Below, piece after piece: positions 35,280 to 43,492 of a stretch of DNA of 64,000 nt (position 1 is the first letter of the stretch; every line of letters starts with the position of its first letter). Under the pieces are notes generated by a model. It was not told the origin of the DNA and made no database searches. It worked only from the letters and a program-made list of their open reading frames with translations. Origin of the DNA: Alphaproteobacteria bacterium (GTDB taxonomy: Bacteria > Pseudomonadota > Alphaproteobacteria > Acetobacterales > Acetobacteraceae); the NCBI GenBank assembly GCA_026400815.1, contig JAPLOI010000071.1:62001-126000 (forward strand), in the 5' to 3' direction. The position numbers were made by a program, and so were the translations under genes.

Positions 35280-36359
35280 ATGCCGAAGCGCCACCGCGTC
35301 GCCATCATCGGAACCGGCATCGGCGCCGCCCACCTCAAGGGCTTCCTCGCCAACCCCGACCGTTTCGAGGTCACGGTGATCTGCGGCCAGGACCCCACCC
35401 GCACAGCCGCCCTCGCCACCCAGGCCCCGGGTGCGTCAATCCATCTCGGCTTCAACGAGGCCCTGCTCGCCCGGCCCGATTTCGACATCATCGCCATCTG
35501 CACCCCGCCCGACCTGCACCTCGCCCAGGCCACGCAAGCCCTCGCCGCCGGCAAGCACGTGATCCTGGAAAAACCCCTGGTCGCCTCCCTGGCGGAGGTG
35601 GACTCGCTGGAAGCGGCCGTCGCCCGCAGCGGCAAGCACCTCATGCCCATCTTCCAGGCCCGCTTCGGCAACGGCCTCGCCCGCGCCAGGCACGTCCTGT
35701 CCAGCCCCCACGCCGGCCGCATCCACGTCGCCACCGCCGAAACCCACTGGTATCGCGGCCCCGCCTATTACGCCACGCCATGGCGCGGCAAGATCGCCCA
35801 CGAGCTCGGCGGCGCCTTCATCACCCACGCCATCCACCTGCACGACATGCTGACCACCCTGCTCGGCCCCGTCCGCCAGGTCAGCGCCCAGGTCGCCACC
35901 CGCGTGAACCCGATCGAAACCGAAGACACCGGCGCCGTCGCCCTCGAAATGGCCTCGGGCGCCCTCGCCACCCTCTCCGTCTCCCTCGGCTCCCCCCAGC
36001 CCAGCTCCCGCCTGCGCATCGTGGCCGAGAGCGTCACCGTCACCTCCGGCGATGCCCCGGGCAGCACCGCCTCAGGCCCGTTCCACTTCGCCCCCCGCAA
36101 CGGCGAAGACCGCGCCTGGCTCGACCGACTGCTCGCCACCGCCCCCACCGGCCCCGAGGGCTTCGCCGAACAATTCGCCCTGTTCGCCGATACGCTGGAC
36201 CACGGCGCGCCCCTCCCGGTCACCATGGCGGAAGCCCGCCACTCCCTGGAACTCGCAACCGCCATCTACCATTCCTCGAAAACCGGCCAGCGCATCACCC
36301 TGCCGCTGCCGTCCACCCACCCCGCCTATGCCGGCTGGGCCGCCGATCTCCGCCGCTAA
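35280..36359 (+). CDS. Gfo/Idh/MocA family oxidoreductase
   Basis: 359 residues from ATG 35280 after AGGAG. The NAD(P) fold has VAIIGTGIGAAHLKG, then CTPPDLHLAQATQALAAGKHVILEKPL with the characteristic EKP. The C-terminal alpha/beta domain carries AHELGGAFITHAIHLHDML with the expected catalytic His region. It is a cytosolic NAD(P)-dependent dehydrogenase, usually acting on sugars or cyclitols. It lies in the same run as the amidohydrolase, GTPase and permease genes. Confidence 0.9.
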   Translation: MPKRHRVAIIGTGIGAAHLKGFLANPDRFEVTVICGQDPTRTAALATQAPGASIHLGFNEALLARPDFDIIAICTPPDLHLAQATQALAAGKHVILEKPLVASLAEVDSLEAAVARSGKHLMPIFQARFGNGLARARHVLSSPHAGRIHVATAETHWYRGPAYYATPWRGKIAHELGGAFITHAIHLHDMLTTLLGPVRQVSAQVATRVNPIETEDTGAVALEMASGALATLSVSLGSPQPSSRLRIVAESVTVTSGDAPGSTASGPFHFAPRNGEDRAWLDRLLATAPTGPEGFAEQFALFADTLDHGAPLPVTMAEARHSLELATAIYHSSKTGQRITLPLPSTHPAYAGWAADLRR

Positions 36360-36369
36360 GGGGGCGCCA

Positions 36370-37236
36370 ATGACCCACGCCACCCGCATCGCCCGCTACT
36401 ACGCCTTCCTGGACCGCCTGACGCAGCTCAACGTCATGCGCTCGGAATCCGGCAGCCAGGCCCAGCCCATCCACCGCGCCCTGAAGGACCCACGGTCACC
36501 GGAAGAGGGCGGCGGCCCCCCCAGCCCCACCATCATCCACCGCCTGATCCGCGAGGCCGCCACGCTCCCCGAAGCCCCCCGCGTGCTCGATGCCGGCTGC
36601 GGCTACGGCGCCACCGCCTTCGACCTCCAGCCGCAAACCGGCGGCACCTGGCTCGGCATCACCCTCAGCCCCATCCAGGTGCAGCGCGCCACCGCCGAAG
36701 CCGCCCGCCGCGGCGTGTCAAACCACCTACACTTCGCCCTGCAAAGCTATGACGACGCCCTGCCCGGCCCCTTCGACCTCATCATCGCCATCGAATCCCT
36801 CATCCACAGCACCAACCCGGCCGCCAGTATTGCCAACCTCGCCACCCACCTCGCCCCGGGCGGCCAACTAGTGATCGTGGACGACATGCCGGAACCCGGC
36901 CTCTCGCCAGAAGACGAAGCCGACCTCGCTTTGTTCAAGCGCATGTGGCGCTGCCCCGTTGCCCCGCCGGCCCCCGAATGGCGCGGCGCCCTCGCCACAG
37001 CCGGCCTCACCCTCACCCACGAGCAAGACCTCACCCCCCTCATCCTCCTGGGCAACCCGGCGGACCTGCGCGCCACCCGCGCCCGCCAGCAGCGCCGCGC
37101 CTTCTGGCTCGGGCTGGTCGGCCAGGGCCTCCGCGAACAGGCGGATATCGGCGGGCGCACACTGGAGCTGCTGCACCTCAAAGGGGCAGTAAGGTACAGG
37201 CTCCTGGCAGCAAGGAAGGAAGCAGTTCTTTTTTGA
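36370..37236 (+). CDS. class I SAM-dependent methyltransferase
   Basis: 288 residues from ATG 36370. The SAM-binding motif I is VLDAGCGYGATAFDL, then GITLSPIQVQRA, FDLIIAIESLIHS and PGGQLVIVDDM, as in tocopherol, glycine/sarcosine and natural-product methyltransferases. It starts ten bases after the oxidoreductase gene. The last residues (KEAVLF) and the stop codon are encoded inside a poly-T hairpin repeat at 37225-37246, so the native C-terminus may have been altered by the repeat. Confidence 0.87.
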   Translation: MTHATRIARYYAFLDRLTQLNVMRSESGSQAQPIHRALKDPRSPEEGGGPPSPTIIHRLIREAATLPEAPRVLDAGCGYGATAFDLQPQTGGTWLGITLSPIQVQRATAEAARRGVSNHLHFALQSYDDALPGPFDLIIAIESLIHSTNPAASIANLATHLAPGGQLVIVDDMPEPGLSPEDEADLALFKRMWRCPVAPPAPEWRGALATAGLTLTHEQDLTPLILLGNPADLRATRARQQRRAFWLGLVGQGLREQADIGGRTLELLHLKGAVRYRLLAARKEAVLF

Positions 37237-37246
37237 AAAAAAGAAC
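37225..37246. repeat. poly-T hairpin element R2
   Basis: GTTCTTTTT pairs with AAAAAGAAC around TGAA, followed by CAAAAAACTTTTC and then a CGCAAACGG sequence, the same modules as in R1. The stop codon of the methyltransferase gene falls in the loop. It probably acts as a transcription terminator at the end of the operon. Confidence 0.7.
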
Positions 37247-37363
37247 CAAAAAACTTTTCCCCGATGGTGCCGAGCGCAAACGGTTACAGTCTTTCCTTTT
37301 TACTCTGTTCGATTGGCGATCTGGCATTCCGTCCGTGGCGAGGCGATGGACCTGCAGAAAGGG

Positions 37364-37454
37364 TTCAACACAGAGGACACAGAGAACCACGGAGGTCACG
37401 GAGACGAGGCGTCCTCCGTGTCCTCCTGTTCTTCTCCGTGTCCTCTGTGTTGAA
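37364..37454. repeat. inverted repeat TTCAACACAGAGGACAC family
   Basis: Two arms of about 40 bases, TTCAACACAGAGGACACAGA... and its near-inverted copy ending at 37454, are separated by about 10 bases. The units are built from GAGGACAC-like repeats similar in style to the ACAAAGACAC arms at 7037-7224. The whole 37237-37551 spacer holds repeats only; I see no gene in it. Confidence 0.75.
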
Positions 37455-37524
37455 TCTTTCTTTCTCCGATCCAACCGCTCGCTGACGGCTGGGAAGTCGA
37501 ATTCGCAAATGACCGCCGCACTGC

Positions 37525-37544
37525 CTTTTTTCGTCAGAAAAAAG
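37525..37544. repeat. poly-T hairpin element R3
   Basis: CTTTTTTC pairs with GAAAAAAG around a short loop just past the stop of the minus-strand hydrolase gene (37552). It is a smaller version of the R1/R5 poly-T hairpin and is placed as a terminator for that gene. Confidence 0.6.
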
Positions 37545-37551
37545 AAGATTC

Positions 37552-38352
37552 TTACTTACTGATGTCCTCCAACCACGCCATCAGCGAAGGCGTGAAATCC
37601 GCCTCGGCATCCCAATTCAACAGATGCCGCGCATGCGCCACCACCACCAGCTTCGCCGCAGGAATCCCGGCCGCGATCAGCTCCGCATCCTCCACCGTCG
37701 TGCCCGGGTCCTCTTCCCCCGCCCAGATCCGCACCGGCTTCCCGAACGCCGAAAGCTTCCCGCACACATCCAGCCCACCGATCGCCAGGCACGCGCCGAC
37801 ATAGCCTTCCATCGACGTGCCCTGGATCATCTCCCGCACCAGCGCCACGCCCTCCGGCCGCGCCCGCCGGAACCGCCGCGTCAGCCAACGCTCCAGCATC
37901 GGCCCTTCCACCAGCGAGAAATCCCCGGTGTCCCGCACCTCCTGCGCCCGCGCCGCCCAGGCCGCCTGGGTGCCGAAGGGCGGCCGGCACGTGGTCGCCA
38001 CCAGCGCCAGGCTCAACACCAGCTCCGGCCGCCGCACCGCCAGCATCTGCGCCGTCATCCCGCCGAGCGACAGCCCCACCACATGCGCCGGCCCCAGCCC
38101 GAGGCCTTCCAGCAACCCGGCGAGGTCATCCGCCAGCGCCTCCACCGAATAAGGCGCCGGCGCCACGGCCGACTTGCCATGCCCGCGCACGTCATACCGC
38201 AGCACCCGATACCGCGCCGTCAGCGCCGCCACCTGCGGCTCCCACATGCGCATATCAGTCGAAAGCGAGTTGGAAAGCGCCACCACCGGCGCCCCCTCGG
38301 GCCCCTCCAGGGCATAGTGCAGTTGCACGCCCTTCACGCTCAGATGCGGCAT
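37552..38352 (-). CDS. alpha/beta hydrolase, 3-oxoadipate enol-lactonase (PcaD)-like
   Basis: 266 residues from ATG 38352. The pattern LHYALEGPEGAPVVALSNSLSTDMRMWEPQ, the RYDVRGHGKS segment, nucleophile GLSLGG, an acid in WAGEEDPGT and base His in AHARHLLNW match PcaD-type lactonases. In the beta-ketoadipate pathway PcaD opens 3-oxoadipate enol-lactone, but no other pca gene is adjacent, so a general lactonase or esterase role remains possible. It starts four bases after the enoyl-CoA hydratase stop. Confidence 0.85.
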   Translation of the reverse strand: MPHLSVKGVQLHYALEGPEGAPVVALSNSLSTDMRMWEPQVAALTARYRVLRYDVRGHGKSAVAPAPYSVEALADDLAGLLEGLGLGPAHVVGLSLGGMTAQMLAVRRPELVLSLALVATTCRPPFGTQAAWAARAQEVRDTGDFSLVEGPMLERWLTRRFRRARPEGVALVREMIQGTSMEGYVGACLAIGGLDVCGKLSAFGKPVRIWAGEEDPGTTVEDAELIAAGIPAAKLVVVAHARHLLNWDAEADFTPSLMAWLEDISK

Positions 38353-38356
38353 GGGG

Positions 38357-39169
38357 TCAGCGCCCCTTGAACACAGGCTTGCGCTTTTCCATAAACGCCG
38401 TGCGCCCCTCGATATAGTCCTCGCTGGCAAAGCACGCCGCCACCAGCCGGTCGCACGCCTCAAGATCCGCCTCGGGCGACAGCGTCAGCAGCTCGTCCAC
38501 CGTGCGCTTCACCGCCAGCATCGTCATCGGCGCGTTCTGGGCGATCGTGTCGCAATACCCGCGCACATAGGCCTCCAGCTCCGCCTCCGGCAGCACCCGG
38601 TTCACCAGGCCCATCTCGCGGGCCTCCTGCGCGGTGAAGTGCCGCGCCGTGTAGAAAATCTCCTTCACATGGCTCGGCCCCACCAAATCCATCAGCCGCT
38701 TCACCCCGCTCGGCCCATAGCCCAGCCCAAGCCGCGTCGCCGGTACGCCGAATTTCGCCCCCTCGCTGGCAATCCGCATGTCGCAGCACACCGCCAGCCC
38801 CACGCCCCCGCCGATGCAGAACCCGTGGATCATCGCGATCACCGGCTTGGGGCTGACGGCAATGCGCCGGTTCGCCTCGTCCGACGTCGCGTCATACTTC
38901 GCCACCGTCTCCGGCGACGACCGCAGCTCGTTGAACTGGCTGATATCCGCCCCGGCCACGAAAGCCTTGTCCCCCGCCCCCTTCAGCACGATCACCCGCA
39001 CCGCCGGATCGGCCTCGAACGCATCGAAGGCCAGCGGCACCGCCTCCCACATGTCCTGGCTCATCGCATTGCGCCGGGCCGGGTTGTTGAAGGTCAACCA
39101 ACCCACCGCCCCCTCAATGCGCGCAATCACGCGATCGGTCGGCAGGGCGATATCTCGGGTGGCGTCCAT
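38357..39169 (-). CDS. enoyl-CoA hydratase/isomerase family protein
   Basis: 270 residues from ATG 39169. The crotonase fold is clear: NNPARRNAMSQDMW, KGAGDKAFVAGADISQF for CoA binding and oxyanion hole, IHGFCIGGGVGLAVCCDMRIA, and the C-terminal FMEKRKPVFKGR. The second acid position sits in GYGPSGVKRLMDLVG. The substrate is some acyl-CoA. It shares an operon with the PcaD-like hydrolase. Confidence 0.89.
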   Translation of the reverse strand: MDATRDIALPTDRVIARIEGAVGWLTFNNPARRNAMSQDMWEAVPLAFDAFEADPAVRVIVLKGAGDKAFVAGADISQFNELRSSPETVAKYDATSDEANRRIAVSPKPVIAMIHGFCIGGGVGLAVCCDMRIASEGAKFGVPATRLGLGYGPSGVKRLMDLVGPSHVKEIFYTARHFTAQEAREMGLVNRVLPEAELEAYVRGYCDTIAQNAPMTMLAVKRTVDELLTLSPEADLEACDRLVAACFASEDYIEGRTAFMEKRKPVFKGR

Positions 39170-39245
39170 GGGCGTGGCCTCTTTGCAAACTGCGTGTGGC
39201 GTTGAACACTGATCCAACAGCGTTCGGCAACGGGAGGCAATCACC

Positions 39246-40301
39246 ATGGGTCGCGGTCGGCTAAGGGATCTCGGCATCAGCACGGGGCTGCTGCCCACCG
39301 GGCAGTGGAACGCCATCACCGATGTGGCCGGCGTGAAGGTGGGCGTCGCCACCCTCATCACCGATACCCCCCACATCGTCCGCACCGGCGTCACCGCCAT
39401 CTGGCCGCGCGGGCCGGAGATCTGGCAGAACTACTGCTTCGCCGGCACCCACAGCTTCAACGGCAACGGCGAAATGACCGGCATCCCCTGGATCGCCGAA
39501 CAGGGCCTGCTCGGCGCCCCCATCTGCATCACCAACACCTGGTCCGTCGGCACCGTGCGCGACGCGATCAGCGCCGCGGCCCTCAAGGCCGGCGCCACCC
39601 AAAACTTCCACCTCCCCGTCGCCGCCGAAACCTATGATGGCTGGCTGTCGCAAAGCGAAACCTTCCCCGTCACCACAGACCTCGCCATCCAGGCCATCGA
39701 ATCCGCCGCCAGCGGCCCCGTCCCCGAAGGCAACGTGGGCGGCGGCACCGGCATGATCACCCACGAATTCAAGGGCGGCACCGGCACAGCCTCCCGCACC
39801 GTCGATGGCTGGACGGTCGGCGCCCTCGTCCAATCCAACTACGGCTCCCGCAGCCTGTTCCGCGTCGATGGCGTCCCGGTCGGCCAGATCCTGGGCCCGG
39901 ACGTGGTGCCCAGCCACCGCACCGTCCCGCGCGACGCCGGCAGCATCATCGTGGTCCTGGCCACCGACGCCCCCCTGCTCCCCATCCAATGCCAACGCCT
40001 CGCCCGCCGCGCCACCACGGGCCTCGCCTGGGTCGGCGGCATCGGCGGCAACGGCTCCGGCGACATCTTCATCGCCTTCTCCACCGGCAACACGGTCACG
40101 CAGGGCGACCCGATCAGCAATGTGAAAATGCTGGCCCCGGAAGCCATGACCAACCTGTTCCAGGCAGCCGCCGAAGCCACCGAGGAAGCCATCCTCAACG
40201 CCATGTGCCAGGCCGAAACCATGACCGGCCGCGAAGGCCGAACCATCCACGCCCTGCCGCACGACCTGCTGGTGAAGGCGATGAAGGACTACAGGAAGTA
40301 A
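39246..40301 (+). CDS. P1 family peptidase (DmpA/BapA-type aminopeptidase)
   Basis: 351 residues. The N-terminal RLRDLGISTGLLPTGQWNAITDVAGVKVG is a P1 signature. The predicted self-cleavage and nucleophile site is Gly270-Ser271 in GNGSGD; in DmpA this precursor splits into alpha and beta chains and the new N-terminal Ser is the nucleophile. Members remove D-amino acids or beta-peptides from N-termini. It is divergent from the enoyl-CoA hydratase gene and is followed by a hairpin island. Confidence 0.92.
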   Translation: MGRGRLRDLGISTGLLPTGQWNAITDVAGVKVGVATLITDTPHIVRTGVTAIWPRGPEIWQNYCFAGTHSFNGNGEMTGIPWIAEQGLLGAPICITNTWSVGTVRDAISAAALKAGATQNFHLPVAAETYDGWLSQSETFPVTTDLAIQAIESAASGPVPEGNVGGGTGMITHEFKGGTGTASRTVDGWTVGALVQSNYGSRSLFRVDGVPVGQILGPDVVPSHRTVPRDAGSIIVVLATDAPLLPIQCQRLARRATTGLAWVGGIGGNGSGDIFIAFSTGNTVTQGDPISNVKMLAPEAMTNLFQAAAEATEEAILNAMCQAETMTGREGRTIHALPHDLLVKAMKDYRK

Positions 40302-40303
40302 GG

Positions 40304-40479
40304 CCAGGGCTCTGCCCTGGACCCGCCAGGGACCTGAGGTCCCTGGACCCACATGATTTGCGCGCGGACAGGGGGTGTCTGACCGGATCGCTGATCCGGT
40401 CAGACACCCCCTGTCCGCGCGCAAACGAAAGGGGTCTGGGGCCTAAGGCCCCAGCGGGGTCGAGGGGCAGAGCCCCTCG
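40304..40479. repeat. island of five perfect hairpins, each with a three-base loop
   Basis: Five perfect stems lie in 176 bases: 40304-40320 (7 bp, loop TCT), 40326-40346 (9 bp, loop TGA), 40357-40425 (33 bp, loop GCT), 40436-40454 (8 bp, loop TAA) and 40461-40479 (8 bp, loop AGA). The flanking hairpin pairs are also imperfect inverted copies of each other (GACCC boundaries), so the whole island is one nested palindrome centred on 40391. It lies between two convergent genes and includes no coding sequence. Confidence 0.85.
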
Positions 40480-40488
40480 CCTTCCTTC

Positions 40489-40866
40489 CTACAGATCCTC
40501 CACCAGCTTCGTCACGAACTCGGCCGGCGAGGTGATTTCGAGGATTTCGATATCGTCGCTGTGGCGCACTTCGCGGTGCTTGATGCGCGGCGGCTGCAGC
40601 ACGGAGCTACCGGCCTCCAGCCGTACGAAGCCGGCGTCCTCGTATTCGAACTCCACCCAGCCCTTCAGGATATACACGAACTGGAAGTCCAACTCGTGCA
40701 GGTGCCATTTCGGTTCCGCATGGGTCTCCGGCACGGCGCGGATCACATGGGCGCCGAACTTGCCTTCGGTGGCCTGGGGAATACCGAGGTGGCGGTATTC
40801 GAAGAAGGCGCGCAGCCCGCGGTCGTAGCTGGCGTCCTTCGCGTGCGTCACGATGGTCTTGCTCAT
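40489..40866 (-). CDS. cupin domain-containing protein
   Basis: 125 residues with a single cupin barrel: HLHELDFQFVYILKGWVEFEYED supplies the metal-binding His/Glu set and SVLQPPRIKHREVRHSDD the second half. Such small cupins are cytosolic dioxygenases, isomerases or sugar-binding proteins; no specific role can be given. It starts five bases after the VOC gene stop, so the two are co-transcribed. Confidence 0.82.
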   Translation of the reverse strand: MSKTIVTHAKDASYDRGLRAFFEYRHLGIPQATEGKFGAHVIRAVPETHAEPKWHLHELDFQFVYILKGWVEFEYEDAGFVRLEAGSSVLQPPRIKHREVRHSDDIEILEITSPAEFVTKLVEDL

Positions 40867-40871
40867 GGCGA

Positions 40872-41249
40872 TCAGTCCCGCTGCAGCAGTTCGATGGAAA
40901 CGTCTTCGGGCCCGGTCAGGAACGCGATGCGCAGGCCCGGCCGCAGCAGCTTCGGCTCCATGGTGAACACCGCCCCGCGCGCCTTCAGCTCCGCCACCGC
41001 GGCTTCCAGGTCGGGCACGCGCAGGCCGAAATGATCCAGCCCCTGGTGCGGATGCCCCGGCGCCGCGGCGGCGTCGCTGCCCGCCGGCGCAATGAAGATA
41101 TCCATCCCACCCAGCCGCACATCCACCCGCGGGGCGCCCGCCACCACAGAGCGGATCACCTCGGCGCCGAACATGTGCCCGAACCAGTCAGCGGTCTTGT
41201 CCGGATCGGGGCTGCGCAGATGAATATGCTCGAACTCATAGGCGGCCAT
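40872..41249 (-). CDS. VOC family (glyoxalase/dioxygenase superfamily) protein
   Basis: 125 residues with two beta-alpha-beta-beta-beta modules: FEHIHLRSPDPDKTADWFGHMFG at the start, and GLDHFGLRVPDLEAAVAELKARG in the second half. Candidate metal ligands are His9, the His in LDHFGL and Glu near the C-terminus (SIELLQ). VOC proteins include glyoxalase I, epimerases, extradiol dioxygenases and antibiotic-binding proteins. It is the first gene of a pair with the cupin. Confidence 0.82.
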   Translation of the reverse strand: MAAYEFEHIHLRSPDPDKTADWFGHMFGAEVIRSVVAGAPRVDVRLGGMDIFIAPAGSDAAAAPGHPHQGLDHFGLRVPDLEAAVAELKARGAVFTMEPKLLRPGLRIAFLTGPEDVSIELLQRD

Positions 41250-41306
41250 GGGCGTCGCTCCCGCGCGGTTGTTTGCGCGCAGCCTACAGCAGCGAGCCCC
41301 GCCGTT

Positions 41307-41927
41307 CTACCGCCGCCGCCGCACCCCCAGAGCCAGTAGCGGCCCCAACAGCAACGCCGCCGAGGCCGGCTCTGGGATCTGCGCCACCACATCCACCGCG
41401 AAGGCCGCGCTGCGCCCGCACCCGGCCACGCCCGATACGTCGTTGAACGAAGGCTGCGCATCCGGGCAGCCGAAGCCGGCGGTAAAGCCCCCCTGCCCCG
41501 TGCGTTCGAACCCGTCCGCCAGGCTCGGCCCGCGCGCCAAATTGTCGAACTGCGCCACCGCCAACGTGTAGTCCCCACCGGCCAGCACCAGCACCAGGAA
41601 GGCATCGAACGTCGCCCCGGTCAGCGCATCCGCAGGCACATCCGCCCCGCCATCGTCATCCTGCCCCACCAGCATCCCGGCGGTATCGAACAGCGCCAGG
41701 ATGGGGTCGAACCCACCCCGCGGCACCGTGCCCCCCAGGGCATCGGTGCCGCCGGCGTAGCTGGTGGTGCGCAGCGTCACCAGCGCGGGGCCCGGCAGGT
41801 GCAGCGCGAACAGCTGCACCTCGTCATCCCCGGCCAGCGTGCCGGCGAAGGTCCATGCCAACGGCACGGCCCCCGCACCGGCCGGCGCCAGCGCCAACAT
41901 CAGCGCCACGGCAAGTCTGCGAAACAT
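41307..41927 (-). CDS. secreted PEP-CTERM anchored protein (DVUA0089-like)
   Basis: 206 residues with a signal peptide ending GAGAVP, a beta-rich body (GTLAGDDEVQLFALHL, GGFDPILALFDTAGMLVGQDDDGG) typical of DVUA0089-type proteins, and a C-terminal sorting tail IPEPASAALLLGPLLALGVRRRR with PEP box, helix and basic end. PEP-CTERM proteins are processed by an exosortase; none is in this window. It starts 11 bases after the RTX-like gene stop, so they share a transcript. Confidence 0.85.
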   Translation of the reverse strand: MFRRLAVALMLALAPAGAGAVPLAWTFAGTLAGDDEVQLFALHLPGPALVTLRTTSYAGGTDALGGTVPRGGFDPILALFDTAGMLVGQDDDGGADVPADALTGATFDAFLVLVLAGGDYTLAVAQFDNLARGPSLADGFERTGQGGFTAGFGCPDAQPSFNDVSGVAGCGRSAAFAVDVVAQIPEPASAALLLGPLLALGVRRRR

Positions 41928-41938
41928 GGCGCGCCCCC

Positions 41939-43189
41939 TCAGCCGAAGTCGGACTTGGTCAGCTGCGACAGCCCCATGAACGTCACCTGTGTGCTGTCCG
42001 TCAGCGTGATCTGCACGCCGCCGCCCACCTGCACCTGGCTGGACAGCGCCGCCTTCACCGCGCTGCCGCCATAGCCTTCCAGCTTGATGCGGTCATTGCC
42101 ATCGAAGCCCCAGATGATGTCGTGCCCGCCGCTGGATCCCCGGATGAAGGCATACACATCCTTCCCAGGCCCGCCGCTGATGGTGGAATCGCCCAGCCCG
42201 GCCACGAACCGGTCATTGCCCCAGCCACCCACGATCTCCGTATCACCGCTGCCTGCGCGGAAGATGTTGTCCCCATCTGCAAGCGCGCCGAACAGCGTGC
42301 TGGCACCCGGCCCGGCATTCAGCTCCTGCCTGCGATCGCCCTCGGCATAGATCACATCGCCATCGCCGCCACCGAACACCGTGGCGCGCCCCGTGCCGGC
42401 ATAAATCAGGTTGTTCCCCGCACTTCCGCCGCGGAACTCGTTCGTCCCCTCGCCGCCAAAGATCGTGGCGCTGCCGGTGCCGCCCAGCACCGTGGCCGGC
42501 CCAGCCCCGCCCACGAAATACAGGCTGCCACTGCCGCCCCAAACCTGCTGGCTGGTGCCGCCGCCGTGGCCGTCATCGTCGTCATCGTCGCCGCCCCCAC
42601 CGCCGGGGCTGGCGATGATCGTGGCGCTGCCTGCCCCCAGCACGATCCGGTCCCGCCCTTCGGAGATCACCAGGTCGCCGCCCCCGCCAAGCTGGATCGC
42701 ATTGCGCCCGCCCCCGGCCGCCACCGTGTCGTTGCCTCCGCCCAGCGCGGTGATGATGTCATCGCCGCCCCCGGTATTCACCGACCAGTCGCCAGACTTG
42801 CCCGGCAGGAAGATCCGGTTGTCACCGCCGCCCGCCACCACCGTGCCGCTGCCACCACCGCTGTGGAACGTCAGCCCGCCATTGGTCAGCACCGACATGC
42901 CGTCCTCGCCGGTGCCGAAGATCGTCGCCTTCTTCGCGGTGGAGACGATCGCCGCGTAGTTGTCCGGCAGCACCGTGGCGCCGGTGCTCTGCTGCACCCA
43001 TTCGCCGAACTTTCCCACCGGCACCGCGGGCGGCGGCCCCCCCTTGCTGCCCGCCGGCACCAGCGCGCCAGAGAGCACCCCCTGGGTCACCGCCCCGGCC
43101 AGGCTGCGGGCCAGCACTGCATTGTCCGCTGAATCAAAACTGAGCGTAACGGTGGCACCGCCGGCGCCGAGCACAGTGACGTTGGTCAT
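41939..43189 (-). CDS. RTX-like calcium-binding beta-roll protein
   Basis: 416 residues from ATG 43189. After about 80 residues without repeats, the protein is mostly glycine-rich repeats such as GGGDDIITALGGGNDTVAAGGG and GGPGKDVYAFIRG, which resemble the GGxGxDxxx beta-roll that binds calcium. A short acidic stretch (GGGGDDDDDDGHGGG) interrupts the repeats. There is no N-terminal signal; RTX proteins leave by type I secretion using C-terminal signals, and the tail LTKSDFG could serve. No type I secretion genes are adjacent. Confidence 0.83.
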   Translation of the reverse strand: MTNVTVLGAGGATVTLSFDSADNAVLARSLAGAVTQGVLSGALVPAGSKGGPPPAVPVGKFGEWVQQSTGATVLPDNYAAIVSTAKKATIFGTGEDGMSVLTNGGLTFHSGGGSGTVVAGGGDNRIFLPGKSGDWSVNTGGGDDIITALGGGNDTVAAGGGRNAIQLGGGGDLVISEGRDRIVLGAGSATIIASPGGGGGDDDDDDGHGGGTSQQVWGGSGSLYFVGGAGPATVLGGTGSATIFGGEGTNEFRGGSAGNNLIYAGTGRATVFGGGDGDVIYAEGDRRQELNAGPGASTLFGALADGDNIFRAGSGDTEIVGGWGNDRFVAGLGDSTISGGPGKDVYAFIRGSSGGHDIIWGFDGNDRIKLEGYGGSAVKAALSSQVQVGGGVQITLTDSTQVTFMGLSQLTKSDFG

Positions 43190-43492
43190 GAATGCGGTAT
43201 CCCTTGGCTTCGCGGCATCCGGGGCGGGGCGCCACCGGAGATTGCGTGCGGCCAATACAACACTCGTATTCTTCCAGTACGCACGAGAAAAGAGTGTGAA
43301 TCGTCGTCAATATTCCATCCCCATTACAATACCAATAATTGCCCTCCGCATGAACAAACCTGGTCGTCTTGTTCATCAAATTGGAACGCCATCGCGCCCG
43401 AAATCCACCAATTTGAAACAGGTTGCGCGGCGCGCGACACCCTGTCGCACACCGTCACAAACCCACCACGATCAAGAATCGGAAAAGCCGGC
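43190..43492 (-). promoter_or_regulatory. 303-base upstream region of the RTX-like gene
   Basis: No gene is visible. The DNA is more AT-rich than its neighbours and includes an inverted pair CAAATTGG (43377-43384) and CCAATTTG (43408-43415) spaced by 23 bases, suited to a dimeric regulator. On the minus strand an AAGGGAT ribosome site precedes the RTX ATG. The region probably holds the promoter of the RTX/PEP-CTERM operon. Confidence 0.4.

Noticed and set aside
37364-37454. Insertion sequence ends
   Set aside because: Inverted arms exist, but there is no transposase frame between or beside them.
36945-37562. Open frame through the 37237-37551 repeat spacer
   Set aside because: It is in a different frame of the methyltransferase and then runs through repeats; composition and motif content do not support a gene.
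43190-43492. Small gene upstream of the RTX-like gene
   Set aside because: No frame has plausible coding composition or ribosome site; the DNA is AT-rich regulatory sequence.
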